Part shown: positions 25,532-32,369 of the stretch, one piece after another | How the letters are laid out: the number at the start of each line of letters is the position of its first letter | How positions within the stretch are numbered: position 1 is the stretch's first letter | Assembly: GCA_020439505.1 (NCBI GenBank) | Contig: JAGQSO010000093.1 | Location: forward strand, 1 to 32,369 | Length of the DNA: 32,369 bases | Direction of reading: 5' to 3' | From: Acidimicrobiales bacterium | GTDB lineage: Bacteria > Actinomycetota > Acidimicrobiia > Acidimicrobiales > Iamiaceae | Made by a program: the position numbers and the translations under genes | The notes under the pieces: model-generated | Told to the model about the DNA's origin: nothing | Databases searched by the model: none | Seen by the model: only the letters and a program-made list of their open reading frames with translations

Positions 25532-26715
25532 CCAACTCGGTGCGGGAGCGATTGATGCCGGCGTCCGTGGGCCCTCCCGTCCGCGCCACGTCCCTCGAGC
25601 TGTTCTTCGACCTTGTCTTCGTGTTCGCGTTCACCCAGGTGACCGGGCTGATGACCGCGGACCCGACCTGGGCCGGGATCGGTAGCGCCGTTCTGGTCCT
25701 CGCGGTGCTGTGGTGGACCTGGGCCGGCTATGCCCGCCTCACCAACCATGTCGATCCCGAAGCAGGGGTCGTACGCATCTTGATGCTCGCGGCAATGGGA
25801 TCGCTCGTCGTCATGACACTCGCTCTCCCACAGGTGTTCGGTTCCTCGGCCATGGTGTTCGCCGTCGCGTACCTCGTTGTTCGCGCGCTGCACGTCGTCC
25901 TGCTCGGACTCGCGGCCAACGTCGACGACTCGTGGCGTCGATCGACCAGAACTGCGGTGCCGAACGTCCTTCTCACCTCGGGCCTGCTCCTCGTCGCCGC
26001 GTTCGTCGACGGCCAGGCGCAGATCACCTGCTGGGCGCTCGCCGTGGTGGTCATGTCGCTCTGGCCGCTGTTCGGCCGGGCACGAGGTTGGGACGTCGCG
26101 CCCACACACTTCGTCGAACGCTTCGGTCTGGTCATCCTCATCGCCCTCGGCGAGTCGGTCGTCGCACTCGGTGCAGGCACCTCGACCCACGAGCTCGATG
26201 CGCCGCTGATCGCGGTTGGTCTGCTGGGGTTCATCGTCGTGGCATCTCTGTGGTGGGCCTACTTCGATTGGGTGACCATCGTCGCCGAACACCGACTCGA
26301 GGAATCGGCCGGGACTGAACGTGCCCTGCTCGCCCGCGACGTCTACGCGTACCTCCACGGCCTCATGGTCGTCGGGATCGTGCTCTACGCCCTCGGCATC
26401 GAGGTCGCCGTCCACGACCCAACCCGCCACCTGGAGCTGCCTATCGCGACCGCGTTCTCGGGTGGCATCGCCCTCTACCTGCTCGCCCACGTAGGCCTGC
26501 GCCTGCGGATCGGCGGCGGCTTGGGCCGCGGTCGACCCGTGGCCGCCGCCCTCGCTGTCGCGATCATCCCCATGGCAACCAACTTGAGCGCACTGGTGAC
26601 CACCACCGCCCTGGCCGCGCTGAGTTGCGCGCTGATCGCCTACGAGGTGCTGCGCCACCGCGACACACGCGCCGAGATCCGAGCGCACCGCACCGGCGAC
26701 ACCAAACCGACCTGA
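25528..26715 (+). CDS. LtrA family membrane protein (low temperature requirement protein A)
   Basis: A 395-residue integral membrane protein with about ten hydrophobic helices. The family opening RATSLELFFDLVFVFAFTQVTG is present, followed by HFVERFGLVILIALGESVVALG and WWAYFDW, the two other LtrA blocks. The biochemical role of LtrA proteins is not established; the name comes from a cold-sensitive Listeria mutant. It is the last gene of the cupin-ADH-DUF2255-SDR operon, joined by an ATGA overlap, and a strong terminator follows 14 nt after its stop. Confidence 0.92.
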   Translation: MTNSVRERLMPASVGPPVRATSLELFFDLVFVFAFTQVTGLMTADPTWAGIGSAVLVLAVLWWTWAGYARLTNHVDPEAGVVRILMLAAMGSLVVMTLALPQVFGSSAMVFAVAYLVVRALHVVLLGLAANVDDSWRRSTRTAVPNVLLTSGLLLVAAFVDGQAQITCWALAVVVMSLWPLFGRARGWDVAPTHFVERFGLVILIALGESVVALGAGTSTHELDAPLIAVGLLGFIVVASLWWAYFDWVTIVAEHRLEESAGTERALLARDVYAYLHGLMVVGIVLYALGIEVAVHDPTRHLELPIATAFSGGIALYLLAHVGLRLRIGGGLGRGRPVAAALAVAIIPMATNLSALVTTTALAALSCALIAYEVLRHRDTRAEIRAHRTGDTKPT

Positions 26716-26729
26716 AGAGGCAGATAGCT

Positions 26730-26772
26730 CAACGACGACGGCCCAGGTCCCTGGCCTGGGCCGTCGTCGTTG
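26730..26772. terminator. Strong inverted-repeat terminator, 18-bp stem
   Basis: CAACGACGACGGCCCAGG, a 7-nt loop, and its perfect complement. It closes the LtrA operon on the plus strand and would also end minus-strand transcription from the tRNA-like fragment beside it. There is no long U-tract. The core GCCCAGG/CCTGGGC is shared with the terminator at 32210. Confidence 0.75.
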
Positions 26773-26774
26773 AA

Positions 26775-26819
26775 TTGGTGGCGGGGCAGGAATTGCACCT
26801 GCCGCCTTCGGGATATGAG
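26775..26819 (-). repeat. Degenerate tRNA-Met 3'-half (putative attL-like end)
   Basis: On the minus strand this reads from the anticodon loop (CTCATA) through the T-arm to CCA. It aligns to 32249-32294 with 5 substitutions and 1 missing base. The anticodon stem 5' strand is absent, so it cannot be a working tRNA. It ends beside the terminator at 26730, as tRNA 3' ends do. Confidence 0.6.
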
Positions 26820-27151
26820 GCACTTGTCGGCCGATCCGCCTGATGTGGCTAGACACCGACACCGTGACCGGCCGAGGGACACCCCAGACGGATACTTCAG
26901 TGAGCACCGCGGCTGCGCCGCTGGGACCGGTCGAATCGTCACGGTGACCACCGCAGTCCGGTCCTGTCGAGCATGGCCATGAATTCGGACGGCGTCGGTT
27001 GCACCCCGCAGACCCCTCGAGGTTCTCGCATCCCACTCGCTTTGATCCCACCCACCATCAGCTCGGACCAGCCACATCTGGTGACCCCCGGGGCCGGTCC
27101 GGTATAGCGGTGGTCAGTCCGTCAGGGGGCCGACTGGCATAGCCTCCGACC
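26820..27151. other. Non-coding junction of the element
   Basis: This stretch of 332 nt holds no convincing gene; open frames on the minus strand have no motifs. A candidate leaderless -10 (TAGCCT, 27140-27145) lies 6 nt before the GTG of the LLM gene at 27152. Confidence 0.4.
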
Positions 27152-28069
27152 GTGCGTTACGGGATCAACGGATCAGGCCGGATGCTCACCCACGGGGTCG
27201 CAGGGGTGCTCGACGACCTCCGAGTATCGGAGGCCGCTGGCTTCTCGAGCTACTGGGTGGCACAGGTCGGGCTGATCGACGCCCTCACCCTCCTCGCCGC
27301 CCACGGCGCGACCGGGTCCCCCATGGAGCTGGGCACCGCCGTGATTTCCACCTGGGAACGGCACCCGCACATGTTGGCGGCGCAGGCCCTGACCACCCAG
27401 GCCCTGGTGGGCGACCGGCTTGTCGTTGGAATCGGCGTGAACCACCAGCCCCACGTAGAGCAGCGCCTCCGCCTTCGCTGGGACCGACCGGTACGACACA
27501 TGACTGACTACCTGGCGATCCTCACAGACCTACTCGAGTCCGGTGGCGCATCGCATCAGGGCAGCGCGTGGTCCTTCGACGGCGCGGACGCCAAACCCTC
27601 CCCCGGAATCCCCAAGGTGATGATTGCCGCCCTCGGCGAGCAGATGCTCAGGGTTGCCGGTCGCCGCACCGATGGCACCATCTTGTGGTGCGTCGGCCCG
27701 AAGACCATTCGCTCCCATATCGCCCCCGTGATCAACGAGGCGGCAGCCGCCGCCGACCGCCCCCCGCCTGCAATCGTCTGCTCGATCCCGGTCTGGGTCA
27801 CCGACGACCCCGAACCCGCCAGGGCCTTCCTGGCGATGATCCTGGCGACATATGAGACATTGCCGAGTTACCGGGCGATGATGGACCGCGAAGGCGTGCA
27901 GGGCCTGGGCGACCTGTCCATCGTCGGCAACGAGGACTTCGTTCGCGACGTGCTGGGCGACATCGCAACGAGCGGGGCAACTGACTTCACGCCGGTCCCC
28001 ATGGGCGGCAACCCGGACGAGGAGGCCCGCACGATGACCGTCCTCCACGACCTCATGCACGCCGGCTGA
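27152..28069 (+). CDS. LLM class F420-dependent oxidoreductase (TIGR03564-like)
   Basis: A 305-residue luciferase-like TIM-barrel protein. MRYGINGSGRMLTHGVAGVLDDLRVSEAAGFSSYWVAQVGLIDALTLLAA, WERHPHMLAAQALTTQALVGDRLVVGIGV, MIAALGEQMLRVAGRRTDGTILWCVGPKTI and the end FTPVPMG are close to the TIGR03564 group of F420-dependent enzymes. The substrate is unknown. The start is GTG 27152 with a possible leaderless -10. It lies inside the putative element, unlike the LLM gene at 19042, and the two are not close paralogues. Confidence 0.88.
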   Translation: MRYGINGSGRMLTHGVAGVLDDLRVSEAAGFSSYWVAQVGLIDALTLLAAHGATGSPMELGTAVISTWERHPHMLAAQALTTQALVGDRLVVGIGVNHQPHVEQRLRLRWDRPVRHMTDYLAILTDLLESGGASHQGSAWSFDGADAKPSPGIPKVMIAALGEQMLRVAGRRTDGTILWCVGPKTIRSHIAPVINEAAAAADRPPPAIVCSIPVWVTDDPEPARAFLAMILATYETLPSYRAMMDREGVQGLGDLSIVGNEDFVRDVLGDIATSGATDFTPVPMGGNPDEEARTMTVLHDLMHAG

Positions 28070-28172
28070 TCGCGCACCCACAGCTGACGTCACAACCGAC
28101 GTCGGGTCAGGGAGTGGTCAGGCCAACGACTGCGGTTCCTGCCCGTCGCCAACAAGCGCAAGAGTGGTGGCT

Positions 28173-28751
28173 ATGACCCACCCATCAGCTGACCTGTACC
28201 TGCGTGGCCTCGACCGGTTCGAGGAGGTGGCGGAACAGTTGTCAACCGAGCAGTGGGACCAGGCCTCGGCCTGCGAGGGATGGACGAACCTCGACGTCCT
28301 GGGACACCTAGGGAACTCCGTTCGGATGGGTGCCGCCTACCTCCGGGGAGAACAGCCCGTGGCCCCGGCTTTCGACCGTCCGGCCGATCTGGTGGACGGC
28401 GCGCCGCTGGACTTCTGGCGACCTCTGGCTGCGGCTGCCCGGGAGGCATTGGCCGGGGCCGACCTCGATCTCGAGATGGACACGCCGATGGGTCGGCGCA
28501 CGGTCGCCGATCGCCTTGCCTTCCCGGCAATTGACCTTTGGGTCCACGCCTGGGACATTGGCCACCCCATTGGGATCGACCTCGAGATCCCCGCCGAGGT
28601 CGACCAGTTCTCACATCGCTACATCGACCCCTTCCCGCCCGAGATGTTGCGTGGCCCTCAGGGCGCCTTCGGCCCCGAGGTGGAGGTACCGACCGACGCT
28701 ACGGCCACCGAACGATTCGTGGCCTGGACCGGGCGGGACCCCCGAGCCTGA
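28173..28751 (+). CDS. DinB-like / maleylpyruvate isomerase-type metal-binding protein (TIGR03086-like)
   Basis: A 192-residue four-helix protein of the DinB/YfiT fold. The N-terminal helix LYLRGLDRFEEVAEQLSTEQWDQASACEGWTNLDVLGHLGNSVRMG carries the conserved GWxxxDVLGHL, and FPAIDLWVHAWDIGHPIG is the second conserved His block. Relatives use mycothiol or bind metal. The start is ATG 28173; GTG 28164 is possible. It is downstream of the LLM gene (103 nt), probably co-transcribed. Confidence 0.85.
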   Translation: MTHPSADLYLRGLDRFEEVAEQLSTEQWDQASACEGWTNLDVLGHLGNSVRMGAAYLRGEQPVAPAFDRPADLVDGAPLDFWRPLAAAAREALAGADLDLEMDTPMGRRTVADRLAFPAIDLWVHAWDIGHPIGIDLEIPAEVDQFSHRYIDPFPPEMLRGPQGAFGPEVEVPTDATATERFVAWTGRDPRA

Positions 28752-28933
28752 GCCTGCATCGCGCTAGATCTGTCTGCGACCCGGCGACCAGCATTGTCGT
28801 CGCCCAGGCCAGGGCGGAAGTAGCGTGACGTTCGAGCCCGCCCAAGGCGCCTCTACCCGGTAAGGGGGCGTCCCTGCCCGCAGTCGGTGAGGGTGGCTGC
28901 CCGTTCGAGCCGGGCCGGGTCCGGGACGACCTC

Positions 28934-29610
28934 ATGCTGCGGGCATGGTGGAAGTTCGCTCACCCCGACCTGCTCGGAGGTACCCGACCCAGCCAGGGGC
29001 CGTGGCGTTCGAAGTTCGAGCGACGAAGATCGCGGGATTCGGGCGCGTTTTCGGCCTACCTGGGCATGGAACACGATCGAGTCCTCACGTTTACACCCGT
29101 CAACCACCCGAACCGCCAGGTTCGCCAGGTCGGTTTCGATCTGTCCGACACCTACGTCGAGCAGTGCTGGTCTGCTGTCGTCGGTCCCAGCGCGGTGGTG
29201 CTGTTGCGCCGGATGCCAGAGCTGTGGCGCCACGAGGTTCCGGCGAGGATCCCTGCTGACGAGCTGAGTCGGTCGATCGGGCTCGGGGCTGGACCGGGCT
29301 GAACAGCCGGCTGGCGGCAACCCTGGAGAGGCTGACGAAGTTCGGACTCGCCCGCCGGGGTGGCGACTCGGACCGCTTCGACGTGTTCCTCGAGGTGGCG
29401 CCGTTGCAGGCCCGCCAGCTCGAGCGGGCGCCTGGGTGGACGAGGGTCACCCACGAGCGGTTGTTCTCAGCGCACCTCGAGGGTTTCGACGGTGTCGCCG
29501 AACACCGGGCGAAGGTCACGAACGTGGCGGTCGATCTGGATCGGTTTCGTAACCGAACGACCCACTCCGACCGGACCCAACCAGCAGCCCGTCAGGCGCT
29601 CGGGCGATGA
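28934..29610 (+). pseudogene. Frameshifted hypothetical gene of the mobile element
   Basis: The first part (from ATG 28934) reads LRAWWKFAHPDLLGG, then HPNRQVRQVGFDLSDTYVEQCWSAVVGPSAVVLLRRMPELW and RIPADELSRSIGLGAG, and stops at 29302. In another frame LNSRLAATLERLTKFGLARRGG continues without a gap to 29610 (VFLEVAPLQARQLERAPGW and on). One missing base near 29290 joins the two. I recall similar proteins next to relaxase genes in actinobacterial elements, but no function is known. The true start may be further upstream in the same frame. Confidence 0.6.
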
Positions 29611-29700
29611 GCCTCAGGCGCCGTCCCGGCTCTCCCGGAAGCCCGGTCGTCGCGGGGACCCACGTCGGTTCTGAACGGCAGGTCTGGCGCGCACACGTTT

Positions 29701-29725
29701 GCAGGTTCCCCTTCGGGGAACCTGC
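29701..29725. promoter_or_regulatory. 11-bp perfect hairpin upstream of the relaxase remnant
   Basis: GCAGGTTCCCC, TTC, and the complement. It begins just after a TTT and ends 24 nt before the relaxase GTG at 29750. It could be a terminator or part of an origin of transfer, which often lies beside the relaxase gene. Confidence 0.5.
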
Positions 29726-29749
29726 TGGCTATCCGGTTGGCGGTTCGTC

Positions 29750-30578
29750 GTGAAGTTCGCCGTCACCCCCCTCGGCGGCGGCCGGGCCGACACGGCCCGG
29801 GTCGTGGACTCGATCGTCCGCTACCTGAACCCGCCCGGAACGAAGGAGCAACCCTCGCCGGGATCAGCTCCGTCGAGGGCGGCTGGCGCGGAGCAGTACT
29901 ACGCGGACAAGGGCGAGGTAGCTGGCCGGTGGCTGGGCCGCTACGCGGAGGCCACTGGCCTGGCGGGAGCGGTGCAGCGCGGTGACTTCGCGTCGGTGCT
30001 CGCCGGTCGTGATCCCCACACCGGGGAGCGGTTGATCACCGCGCAGGGCTCGGCCGGTCGACGTCCCAACGTTGGGTGCAGGTGCACACTCGCGGACCGG
30101 CGCTCATGGTGAGCACCTCTATGACACCGCGGACGCTGCCGCGGTCCTCGGGGTGACGCATCGCGAGGTGGAGCGGCTGCTCGATGCCGGGACCCGCCTA
30201 GCGCTCGCTGCCTTGGCTCCAGCGGCTGGTCACGACTCAACGGGATATCCCGTTGGCGAGGTTGCGTCCGAGCCGGGCGCTTCCTACCTGGTTCCGATCG
30301 TCGAGCAGGACGGGTCTCGTTGGATGACCGAGGATGAGTTGTCTCGCTGCCAACAGGCCCGCGACGAGGGCGTGTCACCTGAGCAGGTCCTTGCCCTTGG
30401 TGGCGCTGATGATCAGTTGACGATCAGCGAGGCAGCCCGCCTTGCCGGCGTCACGAACCCATACTTGCGCTGGGTCGCCCGCTACCACGAGGACCACCAG
30501 GTCGAGATCGCCCAGTCCGTCGCCGCGGGCCGCCAGCCTCGCCGCGCGTACCTGGAAGCACACCGGGCACCGTCGCGG
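29750..30578 (+). pseudogene. Truncated, frameshifted MobF-type relaxase
   Basis: From GTG 29750 it reads VKFAVTPLGGG, then EQYYADKGEVAGRWLG with the paired tyrosines of a TrwC-type relaxase, and FASVLAGRDPHTGERLITAQ. At about 30067 one extra base shifts the frame; it resumes as LGAGAHSRTGAHGEHLYDT, then MTEDELSRCQQARDEG and TISEAARLAGVTNPYLRWVARYHEDH, and RQPRRAYLEAHR. It then runs into sequence antisense to the integrase. The metal-binding histidine triad and the helicase part, well over 700 residues, are missing. It marks a former conjugative element. The open frame that continues to 31517 is an artefact. Confidence 0.75.
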
Positions 30579-31867
30579 CTACTCATCGCTGGCCTCGTTG
30601 ATCTGCTCGGACTCGTCGGTCTGCACCGACGGTTCCGTCGAGTCGGGTGCCTGGCCGGTCACATAGTCGTTCCAGTTGATGGCGCCGCCGAGGAGGTCCT
30701 CGAAGGTGGATGCGGCCTCGGCCTGCATGCCCGGCAGGACGTGCTGGTACACCGCCATGGTGAACGCGACGTTGGCGTGACCGAGCCGCTCGCTGACCAC
30801 CTTCACGGGCACACGCGCCTTGAGCAGCAGAGTGGCGTGGGTGTGGCGAAGGTCGTGCAACGAGATCGTGGGCACGTCGAGCTTGGCGACCTTGCGGTCG
30901 AGCACCTGGCTGAACGAGTGCGGGTGGACCCACGATCCGTCCGGCTTCACGAACACCAGCTCGTCGCCCTTGGGCTCGATGCCACCCTTCTCCTCAGCGC
31001 GCTCGATCTTCCACGCCTTCAACACGTCGACGGTCGTTCCATCGAGGTCGATCGTGCGCCGCCCCGTTCCGGTCTTCACGTCGGAGATCTCGACGTCGTA
31101 GGCGACCGACACCAGGGCCTGACGCACCGAGAGACGGTGCGCCTCAAGATCGCACCACCGCAGTCCGAGGACCTCACCACGACGCATCCCGGTGTAGGCC
31201 GCGAGGTGGAACGCCGGGTGGAGCCGGTGGCCGCGCACCGCGTCGAGGAACGTCCGGAGCTGGTCGATCTCCCACGCCTTGATGTCGCCCTCCTGGCGGC
31301 TCTTCAACGTCGGCGTATCGGCGAGGGGCACGACGTTGCGCACGACGAGGCCCTTGCGCTGCGCGTCCGACATCGCCTGTTTAACATCATGTGGATGTTG
31401 AACAAAGTCTTGGGTGCCAATCCCGTCGGACCGTCGCAGGCTCCGACCTTGGCCTTCGCCGACTTGGCCTTGGTGCCCGTCGGCTTCTTGCGGCCTTCGG
31501 TCAACAGCGTGGCGTAGAACAGGTCGAGGTCCTCGGCGTTCAGCTTCTCGATCGGTCGACGACCCAACACCGGCAGCACGTGCAGGTCGATGTTGCGGCG
31601 ATAGGAGTCGTAGGTGCTGGTCCGCACCCGCGACTTCTGGATCGGCAGCCACCGGTCGACCAGGTACTGGCCGAGGCTGAGCTTCTCGGTCGGGATCGGT
31701 GCGCCGTCGTGGCGGCGCTTGATCTCCGCGGCGAGAACCTTCTCGGCGTCGCTGCGCCTGGTCCCGGCCGGGAGCCAGGTCCGGCGCTTCCTGCCGGTCC
31801 CGGGATCGATGCCGTCGTAGACGACGGCGTAGTAGTTGTTGCCCTTCTTGTGGATTCCTCCGCGCAT
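30579..31867 (-). CDS. Tyrosine recombinase/integrase in two frames joined by a -1 shift
   Basis: The N-terminal half (ATG 31867) has the AP2-like arm-binding part GGIHKKGNNYYAVVYDG, GTGRKRRTWLPAGTRRSDA, and the SAM-like core-binding domain LGQYLVDRWLPIQKSRVRTSTYDSY, ending TLFNIHMMLN. The catalytic half continues as QAMSDAQRKGLVVRNVV in the -1 frame, with TGMRRGEVLGLRW (Arg), KTGTGRRTIDL (Lys), LHDLRHTHATLLL (His-x-x-Arg), RLGHANV (His) and VYQHVLPGM (nucleophile Tyr). With a -1 shift at GTTAAAC (31385-31379) the protein is 429 residues, a normal length. Otherwise it is a pseudogene with a 1-nt loss. AAGGGA lies 8 nt before the ATG, in a hairpin. It lies beside the tRNA, as integrases usually do. 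Confidence 0.8.
31379..31385 (-). other. Slippery heptamer G-TTA-AAC at the integrase frame junction
   Basis: On the minus strand the codons are ATG TTA AAC AGG; a -1 slip on TTA-AAC continues in the catalytic frame as CAG GCG ATG. It also forms the right arm of an imperfect inverted repeat (GTTCAACATC-CACAT-GATGTTAAAC, 9 of 10 pairs). The rare TTA codon stands out in this GC-rich gene. Confidence 0.5.
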
Positions 31868-31873
31868 GGTGCG

Positions 31874-31906
31874 GTCCCTTTTCGAGTCGATTCCGACGAA
31901 AGGGAC
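31874..31906 (-). promoter_or_regulatory. Hairpin covering the integrase ribosome binding site
   Basis: On the minus strand GTCCCTTTCG (31906-31897) can pair with CGAAAAGGGAC (31884-31874) with one bulged A. The second arm contains the Shine-Dalgarno for the ATG at 31867, so folding would hide it. Confidence 0.5.
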
Positions 31907-32123
31907 GCCACGCAGCGGATCAGGCCGTATCCCGAGACGTCCGACGGGCATAGGGCGCTGCCAGAGATCACCATACCGAGACCGAACCCGAACGTCGAGA
32001 GTCGACTGCTCGAGCCCACCCCAGCAGGCGCCCGAGGCACCGCCGAGGCCATCGGACGCGGCCGGGTGGCCGTGCCGTTGCGTCACGTCTCGGACCAACC
32101 CGTCACAACGCGTCCCAACCCGC

Positions 32124-32145
32124 GGTGTAGAAAAAGGGTGTAGAA
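32124..32145. repeat. Two 9-bp direct repeats GGTGTAGAA
   Basis: Copies at 32124-32132 and 32137-32145, 13 bp apart, between the integrase gene and the tRNA. This is the expected place for integrase arm-type or excisionase sites. Confidence 0.35.
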
Positions 32146-32209
32146 GTCAGGCCCGAGGGAACCGCCGAGGGAATCACCTCGACTACCCGGAGGAACGCCC
32201 CGAGAATGG

Positions 32210-32240
32210 CGAAAGCCCAGGTCAGCGACCTGGGCTTTCG
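32210..32240. terminator. tRNA-side terminator, 13-bp stem
   Basis: CGAAAGCCCAGGT, a 5-nt loop, and its perfect complement, lying 9 nt beyond the 3' end of the minus-strand tRNA. It should end the tRNA transcript. Confidence 0.7.
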
Positions 32241-32249
32241 TGCCGAAGT

Positions 32250-32321
<72 letters not shown>

Positions 32322-32369
32322 CCGCGTCGTCCTAGCCCGTCCCAGATCGTCCCGCTGACGTGGAGGTTC

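Noticed and set aside
25507..27051. 514-codon open frame on the minus strand
   Set aside because: It is antisense to the well-supported LtrA gene and operon end, and its composition (long Gly/Asp/Arg/His runs, no domains) is typical of GC-rich shadow frames.
30579..31517. Plus-strand continuation of the relaxase frame
   Set aside because: After the relaxase similarity ends the translation is simply the antisense of the integrase; kept open by GC bias.
32329..32358. Three 10-bp GTCC-starting units right of the tRNA
   Set aside because: Only the first four or five bases repeat; on the chromosome side of the tRNA this is more likely chance in GC-rich sequence than a binding array.

Overview
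The window is high-GC actinobacterial DNA. WS/DGAT acyltransferase, F420-type LLM oxidoreductases, a MmyB-type regulator, GTG/TTG starts, ATGA stop-start overlaps and many leaderless-looking starts together suggest Actinomycetota, perhaps Acidimicrobiia. That rank is inferred from style, not from a marker gene. Coding is dense on both strands up to about 26.7 kb.

Layout. 1-4.2 kb (minus): a TPR regulator-like protein without its usual ATPase, a SAM methyltransferase, and a histidine-phosphatase-fold protein without catalytic histidines that runs off the left edge. 4.4-7.3 kb (plus): pterin carbinolamine dehydratase, glutaminase, WS/DGAT acyltransferase. 7.4-7.8 kb (minus): a small membrane protein. 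7.8-11.1 kb (plus): a tightly coupled trio of secernin-type C69 Ntn-hydrolase, class III aminotransferase and a protein of unknown function. 11.15-16.3 kb (minus): ammonium transporter, P-II protein, PAS-PAS-GGDEF-EAL protein, a repeat/Cys-repeat protein and a small GNAT-like protein. 16.4-18.0 kb (plus): RibD-C reductase-like protein and a lipoprotein.

18.1-21.3 kb is a small TetR-controlled cluster: NTF2-like protein, SDR remnant, LLM oxidoreductase, TetR and VOC protein. Two 18-bp operators of the form CTAAG-N8-CTTAG lie in homologous, mirror-image promoter regions, one between the NTF2 and SDR/LLM genes and one upstream of tetR. The leftward promoter also fits a 45-codon leaderless ORF that ends in an ATGA overlap with the NTF2 start. 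The VOC start codon sits inside a perfect 28-bp palindrome.

21.8-26.7 kb: a MmyB-type HTH regulator divergent from a five-gene operon (cupin, zinc alcohol dehydrogenase, DUF2255, SDR, LtrA membrane protein); the last three junctions of the operon are ATGA overlaps. It ends in a strong inverted-repeat terminator.

26.8-32.3 kb looks like a decayed integrative element. A tRNA-Met-like sequence lies at the right edge, and a diverged copy of its 3' half lies at 26.8 kb in the same orientation. Between them are an LLM oxidoreductase, a DinB-like protein, a frameshifted hypothetical, a frameshifted and truncated MobF relaxase, and a tyrosine integrase whose two halves are joined by a -1 shift exactly at a G-TTA-AAC heptamer. 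No CRISPR array, rRNA or insertion sequence was seen.
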